Source: Bacteroides sp. UBA7333
Lineage (GTDB): Bacteria > Bacteroidota > Bacteroidia > Bacteroidales > Bacteroidaceae
Direction of reading: 5' to 3'
NCBI GenBank assembly: GCA_002471195.1
Contig: DKPN01000029.1
Span: forward strand, 1-32,005
DNA length: 32,005 bases
Position numbers and translations under genes: made by a program. The notes beneath the pieces are model-generated. The model made no database searches and was not told where the DNA came from. It saw only the letters and a program-made list of their open reading frames with translations. How positions within the stretch are numbered: position 1 is the stretch's first letter; each line of letters opens with the position of its first letter. This document shows, piece after piece, positions 7,316-15,177 of this stretch.

Positions 7316-8638
7316 ATGAAAAATAGAATCGCTGAAATATGGAAATTTTTGACTTATGATATTTGGCGCATCACAGAGAGTGAAGTTACCAAAACAAAAT
7401 ATTCTATTTATAGCGTAATAAAAACGATATATTTATGTATCGATCGTTTCATTGAAGATAGAATTATGTCGAAAGCAGCCGCTTTGACATATAGCACTCT
7501 ATTAGCTACCGTACCTATATTAGCTGTACTATTTGCCATTGCTCGTGGATTTGGGTTTTCAAATCTTTTAGAGCACCAATTGTATCAAGGTTTTGGCGGG
7601 AATACAGAAACTACCCAGACCATATTAAAATTTGTCGATTCTTATTTATCGGAGACGAAGGGCGGATTGTTTATAGGAATCGGACTTATCATGTTATTGG
7701 CTACTGTCTTAAACCTTATCAATAACATTGAACTAACATTCAATAGAATATGGAATATTAAAAAAATGCGTAGCTGGCATCGAATGGTGACCGATTATTT
7801 TTCAATGCTACTCATTACCCCTATTCTACTAGTTTTATCCGGAGGTATATCCATATTTATGTCGACAATGCTCGACCAAATGACCGATTATGAATTACTT
7901 ACACCTATATTTAAATTCTTCATCGGATTAATTCCATTTGTTATCACTTGGATCATGTTTACCGGATTGTATATCTTCATGCCCAATACACGTGTAAAGT
8001 TTAAATATGCTATTATTGCAGGTATATTGGCAGGAAGTGCATATCAAGCATTTCAATACTTATATATTGGGAGTCAATTGTTCGTATCAAAATACAATGC
8101 CATTTATGGAACATTTGCTGCCCTCCCTCTATTCCTTTTATGGATGCAAATATCCTGGACAATATGCTTATTTGGAGCTCTACTAACCTATGCCGGACAA
8201 AATATACAAAATTTCAGTTTTGATAAAGACACACGCAATATCAGTAGAAGATATAAAGATTTTATCACAGTTTTAATCATGTCTTTAATCGTAAAAAGAT
8301 TTGAGAAAGGAGTGAAACCATATACAGCAGAAGAAATATCTATTGAGTACCAAATACCAATTAGGTTGACCAGACAAATTTTGAATTTACTGATAGAGAT
8401 TAATTTCTTAAATGAATCGGCTGAGGATGATGAAAAATCATCTGAAATACATTATTTGCCGGCTTTCGATATTAATAAAATGAATGTTGCTTTGCTATTT
8501 GAAAAGATGGATACTTTGGGATCGGAAAACTTTAAAATAGATAAAGAGGAAGAGTTTAATGATGAATGGAGAATTTTATTGAATTCTAAAAACGATTACT
8601 ACAAGCGAACAAGTAAGATTTTATTAAAAGATCTATAA
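7316..8638 (+). CDS. YihY/BrkB-family inner membrane protein
   Basis: The 440-residue protein has about six membrane segments (near 52-78, 116-138, 160-184, 203-226, 234-255 and 270-296). It carries the family signature MSKAAALTYSTLLATVPIL (residues 51-69). The family was once called RNase BN by mistake. It is now YihY/virulence factor BrkB, a putative transporter or exporter of unsettled function. The last about 140 residues are soluble and contain a winged-helix-like stretch (YTAEEISIEYQIPIRLTRQI, about 339-358), an extension seen in many family members. It lies directly after rnpB. Its stop is one base from the convergent nitroreductase stop, leaving no room for a separate terminator. Confidence 0.88.
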   Translation: MKNRIAEIWKFLTYDIWRITESEVTKTKYSIYSVIKTIYLCIDRFIEDRIMSKAAALTYSTLLATVPILAVLFAIARGFGFSNLLEHQLYQGFGGNTETTQTILKFVDSYLSETKGGLFIGIGLIMLLATVLNLINNIELTFNRIWNIKKMRSWHRMVTDYFSMLLITPILLVLSGGISIFMSTMLDQMTDYELLTPIFKFFIGLIPFVITWIMFTGLYIFMPNTRVKFKYAIIAGILAGSAYQAFQYLYIGSQLFVSKYNAIYGTFAALPLFLLWMQISWTICLFGALLTYAGQNIQNFSFDKDTRNISRRYKDFITVLIMSLIVKRFEKGVKPYTAEEISIEYQIPIRLTRQILNLLIEINFLNESAEDDEKSSEIHYLPAFDINKMNVALLFEKMDTLGSENFKIDKEEEFNDEWRILLNSKNDYYKRTSKILLKDL

Positions 8639-8639
8639 T

Positions 8640-9179
8640 TTAGTAGCGATTATAGCGGATGATTTTATCGAGAGATTTACGTATTTTTCTTCGTTTGGGT
8701 TTGGTGGCATAACCAATGACTATATCTAATAAAAGGCGTTTTGAAGGAGGTATATTTACAAGTGCTTTGATTTTTTCTTCATCAAACCATCCTAATATAC
8801 ATGAACCTAAATTTTCATTCTCGGCAGCTAAAACAATATGAGAAGCAGCGATACCAATATCAATTAGGGGGAAATGCTTGTCTTTCCATTTCCCACCCAA
8901 TTTAGAAGTTATATTTGCCGATTCTTCAACGATTAATATATGTACTGGAGCATCTTTTGCAAATTTATTCATGCCTAAACCGGCCGCAGCCTTCCCTACT
9001 TCACGAACCAGATGAGCATCATCTACCACAACAAAAGTCCAAGGTTGAGCATTACAAGCCGAAGGAGCTATACGTGCAGCCTCCAATATTCGCTCTATTT
9101 TATCGTGCTCAACAGAGCGCGAATTATCAAAAGAGCGATCACTTTGCCTATTATTTATAAGTTGAATAAAATCGGACAT
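8640..9179 (-). CDS. Nitroreductase-family FMN oxidoreductase
   Basis: The 179-residue protein matches small nitroreductases. The FMN-binding start is FIQLINNRQSDRSFDNSRSV (residues 4-23). The APSACNAQPWTFVVVDD segment (38-54), IDIGIAASHIVLAAENENLGSC (residues about 106-127) and the C-terminal IGYATKPKRRK follow the family order. Such enzymes use NAD(P)H to reduce nitro groups, quinones or other acceptors. The physiological substrate is unknown. It starts 4 bases after riboflavin synthase ends, so the two are surely co-transcribed. That couples an FMN enzyme to flavin synthesis. Confidence 0.9.
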   Translation of the reverse strand: MSDFIQLINNRQSDRSFDNSRSVEHDKIERILEAARIAPSACNAQPWTFVVVDDAHLVREVGKAAAGLGMNKFAKDAPVHILIVEESANITSKLGGKWKDKHFPLIDIGIAASHIVLAAENENLGSCILGWFDEEKIKALVNIPPSKRLLLDIVIGYATKPKRRKIRKSLDKIIRYNRY

Positions 9180-9183
9180 ATTA

Positions 9184-9786
9184 TTAGTTGAATGACATCA
9201 TTCTACTTAAATACTTACCAATGATATCGAATTCTAAATTAACAACTGAACCCACTTTGAATGTATGAAAATTAGTATGTTCAAATGTATAAGGAATTAT
9301 TGCCACTTTAAAAGTATTGTCAGTAGGATTGCACACTGTTAAACTAACACCATTAACGGTAACCGAACCTTTATCAACTGTTAGATAGCCGCGCTTTGCC
9401 ATCGCTTTATCAAACTCATATTGAAATGTAAAGTACCAACTACCATCAGCATCTTGTATATCAATACAAGTAGCAGTTTGATCTACATGTCCTTGAACAA
9501 TGTGCCCGTCCAAACGTCCGTTCATCATCATGCTACGTTCAATATTGACTTTATCGCCAACCTGTAGACAACCCAAATTAGAACATTCAAGTGTTTCTTT
9601 CATTGCTGTTACAGTATAAGTATCCTCTGTTAAACTAACTACCGTTAAGCAAACACCATTATGAGAAATACTTTGATCAATTTTTAATTCATCTACAAAA
9701 GAACATTTGAAGGTAAAATGGATATTTTCTTGTTCTTTAATTAAGCCTACAAGTGTAGCATATTCTTCGACTATACCAGAAAACAT
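9184..9786 (-). CDS. ribE: Riboflavin synthase, alpha chain
   Basis: The enzyme dismutates two molecules of 6,7-dimethyl-8-ribityllumazine to riboflavin and the pyrimidine precursor. The 200-residue protein has the expected N-terminus MFSGIVEEYA and two tandem lumazine-binding barrels (about 1-95 and 96-190). These carry the paired motifs NGVCLTVV (about 42-49) and NGVSLTVC (about 144-151), and GHIVQGHVDQ at the junction. Length is normal. It is the first gene of a two-gene unit with the nitroreductase. No FMN riboswitch is recognisable upstream, but a terminator and a second promoter lie there. Confidence 0.94.
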   Translation of the reverse strand: MFSGIVEEYATLVGLIKEQENIHFTFKCSFVDELKIDQSISHNGVCLTVVSLTEDTYTVTAMKETLECSNLGCLQVGDKVNIERSMMMNGRLDGHIVQGHVDQTATCIDIQDADGSWYFTFQYEFDKAMAKRGYLTVDKGSVTVNGVSLTVCNPTDNTFKVAIIPYTFEHTNFHTFKVGSVVNLEFDIIGKYLSRMMSFN

Positions 9787-9838
9787 AACTGTTATTGTTT
9801 ATTTTTGATTGATAATATAAATTCGTTTATATGAAGGG

Positions 9839-9846
9839 TAAAGATA
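9839..9846 (-). promoter_or_regulatory. -7-like promoter element of ribE
   Basis: The minus strand reads TATCTTTA, one base from TAnnTTTG, 53-60 bases before the ribE start and directly after the T tail of the terminator at 9848-9879. Confidence 0.5.
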
Positions 9847-9847
9847 T

Positions 9848-9879
9848 AAAAAAAGAGCTTTTCACAAAGCTCTTTTTTT
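9848..9879 (-). terminator. Bidirectional terminator upstream of ribE
   Basis: AAAAAAAGAGCTTT (9848-9861) and AAAGCTCTTTTTTT (9866-9879) form a perfect 14-base stem with a 4-base loop. It lies about 290 bases downstream of the likely terminator of the M81 gene, so it should end another transcript, possibly the small RNA proposed at 9848-9935. Confidence 0.85.
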
Positions 9880-9935
9880 CAGTTTTCAATAGGTATTAGT
9901 TTTTTTTTAAGGTAAAAAGATTGTTTTCAGGATAA
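9848..9935 (-). ncRNA. Candidate small RNA or attenuated leader upstream of ribE
   Basis: An exact TAnnTTTG element (TATATTTG, minus strand 9948-9941) is followed about 60 bases later by the strong terminator at 9879-9848. This defines a possible transcript of about 88 bases with no reading frame of note. The body carries two TGAAAAC copies and an A/T-rich middle. It matches no family I recognise. It may be an independent small RNA or a premature-termination leader controlling ribE. The evidence is only promoter plus terminator. Confidence 0.4.
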
Positions 9936-9940
9936 CAGCG

Positions 9941-9948
9941 CAAATATA
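9941..9948 (-). promoter_or_regulatory. -7 promoter element of the candidate small RNA
   Basis: The minus strand reads TATATTTG, an exact TAnnTTTG match. The stretch from here to the M81 terminator (about 9950-10160) contains no recognisable gene. Confidence 0.5.
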
Positions 9949-10160
9949 CATGCTTTTTTCATTATAAACCAAATATGTATACATGTCATATAACATAAAT
10001 TTGGACTTAATTTTAATTTATTAAACATTAACGCCTAAATAAATCATAAAAAAAGATTCTTCTGAGTACTTTTCGTTAAGAAATACATCAACAATCATTC
10101 CCTTCAACTTATTGCTAATTATAGCATATAGCCATATGATACCATCAAAATTAATTCAAT

Positions 10161-10197
10161 AAAATAGCCTCAATCATCATTGACAATTGAGGCTATT
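10161..10197 (-). terminator. Terminator of the M81-type gene
   Basis: AATAGCCTCAAT (10163-10174) and ATTGAGGCTATT (10186-10197) are perfectly complementary with an 11-base loop, followed on the minus strand by TTTT. It lies 32 bases beyond the stop. Confidence 0.8.
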
Positions 10198-10228
10198 GAT
10201 AAATACTTATTTTATAAAATATATTTTA

Positions 10229-11773
10229 TCATTTTAAAGAGTCGATAAATACGACATTAAAATCTGGATCCTCCATCTCTTTATCAAAAGGAAACATTGG
10301 ACGTTCAATCCGTTTATATGGCAATTTTTCTAAATCTTGGTCTACCCCACCACGTGTAAGTGCCATCATCCAATCGCCGCGCATGTCATATAATTCTTCA
10401 GTTAAATAACCCAATTTTACCACAATAATATCAGCAGTACGAGGAGATAATCCTAAGTTATCGAAATCCTTTTCAAAATGGCAAGGTCGTCTTTTATTGG
10501 CCACTATTATTTGCATGCTGCCTACTCTTATAACTGCTTCTTTAAAACGTTCAGTTTCACGAATTGCCTCCACTTTACCTTCAATCCATACAGGACCGGC
10601 ATAGCGATTATCAATTTCAGCACCAACATTGCCGGCAACCATACCACCTATACCAACTTTAAAAGCTTGTTCCACAACTTCAGGTCCTGGTATAGCACCA
10701 TAGATTAAGCGTGGACCATTTGGGTCTTTAAATTCGCGTCTTTTCAGGAGTTCATTCAATGTCCAAGTCACATCTCCTGCACCACCAGCAGTTGGGTTAT
10801 CTCCCATATCACTAATAAAATAAGGTTTCTTATCGCTTTTTAATGCCGCTGCCAAACACTCATCGAGCGTTGCTGTAGGAGCAACAAATTCAAAACTATC
10901 ACGCACGGCCCAAAAGTTTTGTGCTAACTTTTTTGCACCATTTTCTACTTTTTCCTTATCATCACCCACAACCATTACTGTACCATGATTACGTGGTTCA
11001 TCAGCCCAAGCATAAGAAATCCAAATAGCTGCATCAGTAACACCCTCACTATCAGCAATCTCGGGAATACCTGCATACAAAGATTTCCCAGGTTCAACAC
11101 GTGTCGAAGTTTTTTCTCCCGGTAGAAGAATCGGAACCTTCACCCAAGCCTTATAAGCAGGGCGCCCTTGTTTTTGTTCCAATCTTTCGATTAAGTTAGA
11201 AACCGCTCTCCTTCGTGAATCCATAGAATCTTCGTGAGGAGCCATTCGATAACATGTGATTAAATCGGTATTTTCGGCTAAACGATGAGACACACTACCA
11301 TGAGGATCCATACAAGTTGACATCAACACATCGTTTCCAACAACCTCACGTACTTTAATGATAAAGTCACCTTCTGGATCATCAAGCCCAACGACGCTCA
11401 TCGCCCCATGAATATCAAAAAATAAAGCATCATAAGGCATATTCTTCTTTAGCTCCTCCAAAATACCATTGACAAGACTATCATAACACTCACGCGTTAC
11501 AATGCCACCGGGTGTGGCCCTTGCTATCATCGCTGGATACCAATCTGCCTTGTTTCGCAAGACAGAATCTTCGCCCATAAATGTGTAAAGTTTATAAATA
11601 TCGTCTTGCTTTGTGATTCGAAAAGAATTTATATCGCTTTGAGCGGGCGAAAAGGTGCTACATTCAATAGCAATACCTGCAATTGCAATACGTGGTTTTT
11701 CCTCATTCTTTGTACAAGAAGCGATCAATAGCAGTAGTGAAAAGAAAAGTAAATACTTTTTAAAATAGTTCAT
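10229..11773 (-). CDS. M81-family metallopeptidase-like lipoprotein (MlrC-like)
   Basis: The 514-residue protein has a lipoprotein signal (LLIASC, acceptor Cys20), then the M81/DUF1485 fold and an MlrC C-terminal domain. Likely metal ligands lie in FFDIHGAM (about 117-124), MDPHGS and YRMAPHEDSMDSRRRA. The C-terminal part has FISDMGDNPTAGGAGD, a typical MlrC signature. MlrC of sphingomonads cleaves linearised microcystin, but relatives are widespread and their substrates are mostly unknown. A lipid-anchored, exported version suggests the protein acts on external peptides or other amide compounds. An exact TAATTTTG -7 element lies at 11850-11843. It is divergent from the DHODH homologue. Confidence 0.85.
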   Translation of the reverse strand: MNYFKKYLLFFSLLLLIASCTKNEEKPRIAIAGIAIECSTFSPAQSDINSFRITKQDDIYKLYTFMGEDSVLRNKADWYPAMIARATPGGIVTRECYDSLVNGILEELKKNMPYDALFFDIHGAMSVVGLDDPEGDFIIKVREVVGNDVLMSTCMDPHGSVSHRLAENTDLITCYRMAPHEDSMDSRRRAVSNLIERLEQKQGRPAYKAWVKVPILLPGEKTSTRVEPGKSLYAGIPEIADSEGVTDAAIWISYAWADEPRNHGTVMVVGDDKEKVENGAKKLAQNFWAVRDSFEFVAPTATLDECLAAALKSDKKPYFISDMGDNPTAGGAGDVTWTLNELLKRREFKDPNGPRLIYGAIPGPEVVEQAFKVGIGGMVAGNVGAEIDNRYAGPVWIEGKVEAIRETERFKEAVIRVGSMQIIVANKRRPCHFEKDFDNLGLSPRTADIIVVKLGYLTEELYDMRGDWMMALTRGGVDQDLEKLPYKRIERPMFPFDKEMEDPDFNVVFIDSLK

Positions 11774-11842
11774 TTTGTATATTGATTGATTAAAAAATTG
11801 TCATACGTCGATGCATAGTATGTAGAAAGATAAGATTACCTT

Positions 11843-11850
11843 CAAAATTA
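11843..11850 (-). promoter_or_regulatory. -7 promoter element of the M81-type gene
   Basis: The minus strand reads TAATTTTG, an exact TAnnTTTG match, about 70 bases before the start codon. Confidence 0.5.
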
Positions 11851-11972
11851 AATAATAATTCAAAGATTGGCATCATATTGCTTCAGATTTTATCATACCT
11901 ATAAAAAAAGTAATCAATTTTATGATTCTAATACACTTATCGCTTTTTTTAAAAATAGAAAAATTGATAAAT

Positions 11973-11980
11973 TATATTTG
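11973..11980 (+). promoter_or_regulatory. -7 promoter element of the dihydroorotate dehydrogenase homologue
   Basis: TATATTTG matches TAnnTTTG exactly and lies 65 bases before the ATG at 12046. The leader contains the palindrome at 12012-12030. Confidence 0.6.
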
Positions 11981-12011
11981 CAATTAGAATCAACCATCTA
12001 CCGAAAGAGTT

Positions 12012-12030
12012 GTTATAATTAAATTATAAC
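12012..12030. promoter_or_regulatory. Palindrome in the leader of the DHODH homologue, possible operator
   Basis: GTTATAATT and AATTATAAC flank a single A, a perfect 9-base inverted repeat. It lies between the predicted transcription start (about 11987) and the ATG at 12046. It could be a repressor site or a weak RNA hairpin. Confidence 0.4.
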
Positions 12031-12045
12031 CAACCATTTAACATC

Positions 12046-13047
12046 ATGTACAAATCATTTATCCGCCCATTGCTCTTTAAAATCGACCCCGAAAACATAC
12101 ATTCGATATTAGTTTCAGGATTAAGATTGTATAATTATCTAACCCCTTTTAGAACATTCATAAAATCAGAAACTAACAACAAAAAGATATATACAATAAA
12201 GGATTTAAAATTTAGAAGTCGAGTCGGTCTAGCTGCAGGTTTTGATAAAGGAGCAGAAATATTTGATGACTTAGCCGATTTCGGATTTGGTTTTATAGAG
12301 ATAGGAACCATTACTCCTTGCCCTCAAATAGGTAATTCAAAACCACGTATCTTTAGAATTGATAAAGATGATTCACTAATTTCACGCACAGGTTTCAACA
12401 ATCCTGGTGCTGACATCATTGCGGATAGAATTAAAAAACATATGATTCGAAAATATCGATTAGGAGCCAATATTAACTCTAATCCATCCTCGGTCGGCAA
12501 TGAAATAATCAGAGATTTCAATCTTGTGTTTGAACGATTGTATAAATATGTCGATTATTTCACAATCAATTGGGGAAGTATTAACCCTAATGATTTTGAA
12601 AAGGTATTAGAGTCATTGAAACAAAAAAAAGAGATAGAGAATATAGAAAAAAAAATATTTATAAAATTACCGGCCGATATCGATGAAAATAATCTTTTAA
12701 ACATAATTATTATTGCCCGTAAATATTGCATAGATGGATTTATCGCAACCGGTCCAACTGCAGACAGAAGTAATCTTATGTACTTAAGCAAAAAGCAAAG
12801 TGAAAAAATTGGCCCGGGCAATGTAAGTGGTAAAGGTATCCACAACAAGTCGAAAAAGGTGGTTAAATTTTTAGCCGAAAATGTAAAAGGTGAATTTATA
12901 ATAATAGGAGCAGGTGGTATCATGACAGCTAAAGATGCGGTCGAAATGATTCAACTTGGAGCCGATTTAATTCAGATTTATAGCAGTTTTATATTCAATG
13001 GTCCCTTTATTGTTGATAAAATAAACAAAGCCATCAATAACATTTAG
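12046..13047 (+). CDS. Class 2 dihydroorotate dehydrogenase-like protein, divergent
   Basis: The 333-residue protein follows class 2 (membrane-associated, quinone-dependent) PyrD throughout. It has an N-terminal membrane-binding helix region (1-40), VGLAAGFDKGAEIF (60-73), GTITPCPQIGN (87-97), TGFNNPGAD (115-123), the FMN-binding IIIGAGGIMTAKDAV and QIYSSFIFNGP. The usual active-site loop NVSSPNT is NWGSINP (175-181): Asn175, the base Ser178 and Asn180 remain, but the surround is changed. The usual ATNTTLDR is ATGPTADR (234-241), so the conserved Asn and Thr at the substrate/FMN site are Gly236 and Pro237. GGNIGKN is GANINSN. It may be a diverged PyrD or a paralogue with another substrate. 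It has its own promoter. Confidence 0.75.
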   Translation: MYKSFIRPLLFKIDPENIHSILVSGLRLYNYLTPFRTFIKSETNNKKIYTIKDLKFRSRVGLAAGFDKGAEIFDDLADFGFGFIEIGTITPCPQIGNSKPRIFRIDKDDSLISRTGFNNPGADIIADRIKKHMIRKYRLGANINSNPSSVGNEIIRDFNLVFERLYKYVDYFTINWGSINPNDFEKVLESLKQKKEIENIEKKIFIKLPADIDENNLLNIIIIARKYCIDGFIATGPTADRSNLMYLSKKQSEKIGPGNVSGKGIHNKSKKVVKFLAENVKGEFIIIGAGGIMTAKDAVEMIQLGADLIQIYSSFIFNGPFIVDKINKAINNI

Positions 13048-13092
13048 CTGCTATTGATAGCTTTGCGTATATTTAAATAATGTATTATCTTG

Positions 13093-14307
13093 CTACTTCT
13101 TTTTACGTTTATTCTTGGAGCATGATGCAGTGTTATTATCTCTTTGCATGAATTTTTGTATCAAGGCAAGACTCATATACGGATGAGTATCTATCACCGG
13201 TATCTGCTGCTTTATATGCCTCTCTATATTGCGTAATTTTTTAATATTTGCAGGTTCACAATATGTTATAGCCACACCTTCATTACCGGCTCTACCTGTA
13301 CGCCCTATACGATGAATATAGTTATCACACTCTTGTGGCAGTTCAAGATTAAAAACATGTGAAACATTTTCCACATCAATACCACGTGCCACGACATCGG
13401 TTGCTACCAATAAATTGATAGCATGATTTTTAAATCTATCCAAAGTTTCTTGACGCTCACGTTGACTTCGATCACTATGGATTGCTTCCGCTTTGAAACC
13501 TTCGGCAGTCAATAAATCAGCTATTTGCGAAGCTTTTTGCTTTGTGTCAACAAAAATAAAAGCAGATTTTACATTCAACATTTTTAGATGATACAATAAC
13601 AAATTTGTTTTATCACTCTGCGAAACCCGATATAACTGTTGTTGAATACTATCGGTTGCGATTTTTTTTATTGAGGCATTAATTTGAATGGGTCTCTCTA
13701 ATATTTTATTAATTAAATTTGTAATTTCATAGGGTATCGTTGCAGAAAACAACATCATTTGCTTGTTATCAGGCAGCAAATTGATTATTTTTTCTACATC
13801 GGTCAAGAATCCCAGATTCAACATGGAATCTGCCTCGTCCAATACAAAATGAGAGATATGATTTAAGTTGACATAACCCTTCTCAACCAAGTCAAGCAAT
13901 CTACCTGGAGTAGCCACTAAAATATCAATGTCACGACTCAAATAATCGATCTGCACTTTTCGAGGAATACCTCCGTAAATGGCTGTGTGGTTCACCAAAG
14001 TATAACGTCCGTAACAATCCAAAGATCGACTTATTTGAGTGGCTAGCTCGCGTGTAGGAGCCAATATCAATCCTTTAATTCCATGATGTCCATCATTTTT
14101 CACCATATTATGTATATGCTGCAATAATGGTAAACAAAAAGCCGCACTTTTTCCGGTACCGGTTTGTGCACGTGCCACCATATCACATCCTTCAAGAGCA
14201 ATGGGTATCGCTTTACTTTGAATTTCCGTTGGTTTTAAATAGTTTTCATCTACCAGCGATTGTAAAAGTGGTTCAATCAGATGTAAATCTTTAAAAGATA
14301 TCTCCAT
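13093..14307 (-). CDS. DEAD-box ATP-dependent RNA helicase
   Basis: The 404-residue protein carries the full motif set. The Q motif is near 21-33 (ENYLKPTEIQSKA). Motif I is AQTGTGKS (47-54), Ia PTRELA, Ib TPGRL, II DEAD (156-159) and III SAT (187-189). Motif V is ATDVVARGID and VI is HRIGRTGRAG. The tail is short and basic (KNKRKKK), unlike DeaD/CsdA with long RNA-binding tails; it resembles RhlE. Such helicases remodel rRNA or mRNA structures, often in ribosome assembly or cold adaptation. It has a -7-like element (TAACTTTA, minus strand 14337-14330) 23 bases before the start. It converges on the DHODH homologue with 45 bases between. Confidence 0.94.
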   Translation of the reverse strand: MEISFKDLHLIEPLLQSLVDENYLKPTEIQSKAIPIALEGCDMVARAQTGTGKSAAFCLPLLQHIHNMVKNDGHHGIKGLILAPTRELATQISRSLDCYGRYTLVNHTAIYGGIPRKVQIDYLSRDIDILVATPGRLLDLVEKGYVNLNHISHFVLDEADSMLNLGFLTDVEKIINLLPDNKQMMLFSATIPYEITNLINKILERPIQINASIKKIATDSIQQQLYRVSQSDKTNLLLYHLKMLNVKSAFIFVDTKQKASQIADLLTAEGFKAEAIHSDRSQRERQETLDRFKNHAINLLVATDVVARGIDVENVSHVFNLELPQECDNYIHRIGRTGRAGNEGVAITYCEPANIKKLRNIERHIKQQIPVIDTHPYMSLALIQKFMQRDNNTASCSKNKRKKK

Positions 14308-14329
14308 AGATAATAGTTATTTTTGTGTG

Positions 14330-14337
14330 TAAAGTTA
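14330..14337 (-). promoter_or_regulatory. -7-like promoter element of the DEAD-box helicase gene
   Basis: The minus strand reads TAACTTTA, one base from TAnnTTTG, 23-30 bases before the start codon at 14307. Confidence 0.45.
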
Positions 14338-14407
14338 ACCAAATATCGGTTATAGGTGTTATTACTACCATCATGAATCACACTATTTCATCTCAAAAAG
14401 ACTACAT

Positions 14408-15073
14408 TCAAAGAAGAAGATTATGTAATTCTTGAAAGTTTAATATTTTTCCTTTTCCATTTTGCATCGTGATAATTTCGTCTCGAACCATCTCTGATAA
14501 TGCACGTGATAATGATGGACGTTCTACACCAAAATATTCGGCAAGCGAAGCAATACTACGGCCTAAATCAAACTCTCCCTTCACCTCGCGAGATAAAATG
14601 TAATATACAATTTTAGCCTTAATACCTTTTTGAGCAAATATTTTTAACCGTTCGGACAGATACTGCATACGATTTGCATTAAATGCCATAAAACCACGCA
14701 TAAATCCCAGACACTTAGCCATTTGAGCCTCAACAGATTCTTTTTTTATATATATCAATTCACAATCTTGAAGCGCAATAACATCTACCGGCAACCTATT
14801 GTCATCTGCAAATAAAAAAGCAGCAGCCAAAGGATAAGGAGCCTCTATCTCTTCGATAGGCATCGTGAATCCAGAGTTAGAAACAATCTCTGTTTTAACT
14901 TTTCCATGAATCAACATTATCAAATGTTGCACTTTTTCTCCTTGATAGGCTATATGTTCTCCCTTTTTAAATCTCTTCAGATGATGAGGAATTGTACATT
15001 TTATTTTTTCAATTTCTTGATCTGACTTATCTCGGCACGTCGAACAAAAGAATAATAAATCTCGTTTTTCCAT
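14408..15073 (-). CDS. hcpR: Crp/Fnr-family regulator, HcpR-like
   Basis: The 221-residue protein has an N-terminal cyclic-nucleotide-binding-type sensor barrel (about 22-130) and a C-terminal winged helix. The recognition helix-turn-helix is at about 174-200 (SIASLAEYFGVERPSLSRAL). Two Cys at 10 and 13 (FFCSTC) precede the barrel. It lacks the four-Cys pattern of oxygen-sensing FNR. It is divergent from a ferredoxin-hcp operon. In Bacteroidota and Desulfovibrio the Crp/Fnr protein beside hcp is HcpR, which activates hcp under nitrite or nitric oxide stress; in Porphyromonas gingivalis HcpR uses heme. The name rests mainly on this context. A -7 element (TATCTTTG, 15098-15091) lies 18 bases before the start and the shared operator overlaps its -33 region, so autoregulation is likely. 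Confidence 0.82.
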   Translation of the reverse strand: MEKRDLLFFCSTCRDKSDQEIEKIKCTIPHHLKRFKKGEHIAYQGEKVQHLIMLIHGKVKTEIVSNSGFTMPIEEIEAPYPLAAAFLFADDNRLPVDVIALQDCELIYIKKESVEAQMAKCLGFMRGFMAFNANRMQYLSERLKIFAQKGIKAKIVYYILSREVKGEFDLGRSIASLAEYFGVERPSLSRALSEMVRDEIITMQNGKGKILNFQELHNLLL

Positions 15074-15090
15074 TGACTCCTAATTTAATA

Positions 15091-15098
15091 CAAAGATA
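15091..15098 (-). promoter_or_regulatory. -7 promoter element of the hcpR-like gene
   Basis: The minus strand reads TATCTTTG, an exact TAnnTTTG match, 18-25 bases before the start codon at 15073. Confidence 0.6.
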
Positions 15099-15112
15099 AA
15101 AAAAGCATTCGA

Positions 15113-15128
15113 TGTAACAAATGTTACG
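15113..15128. promoter_or_regulatory. FNR/HcpR-type operator between hcpR and the hcp operon
   Basis: TGTAAC-AAAT-GTTACG is an inverted repeat of the Crp/Fnr type (five complementary bases each side, GTAAC/GTTAC, four-base centre). Its centre (15120.5) is about 42 bases upstream of the start predicted from the -7 element at 15150-15157. That is the position of class II activators. It also covers the -33 region of the hcpR promoter. Confidence 0.7.
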
Positions 15129-15149
15129 GATGATTATATAATTCTATCA

Positions 15150-15157
15150 TTACTTTG
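15150..15157 (+). promoter_or_regulatory. -7-like promoter element of the ferredoxin-hcp operon
   Basis: TTACTTTG is one base from TAnnTTTG. The predicted start is near 15163, leaving a short leader to the ATG at 15178 or 15184. The imperfect box suits an activator-dependent promoter. Confidence 0.55.
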
Positions 15158-15177
15158 CATTAAAATTCAAAACAATA

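Noticed and set aside
9184..9950. FMN riboswitch upstream of ribE
   Set aside because: The conserved RFN-element core is not present; only a hairpin terminator and AT-rich sequence are seen.
14318..14326. TATTTTTG on the plus strand between the helicase and hcpR genes as a promoter
   Set aside because: It matches the -7 consensus, but no plus-strand gene follows; chance matches are expected in AT-rich DNA.
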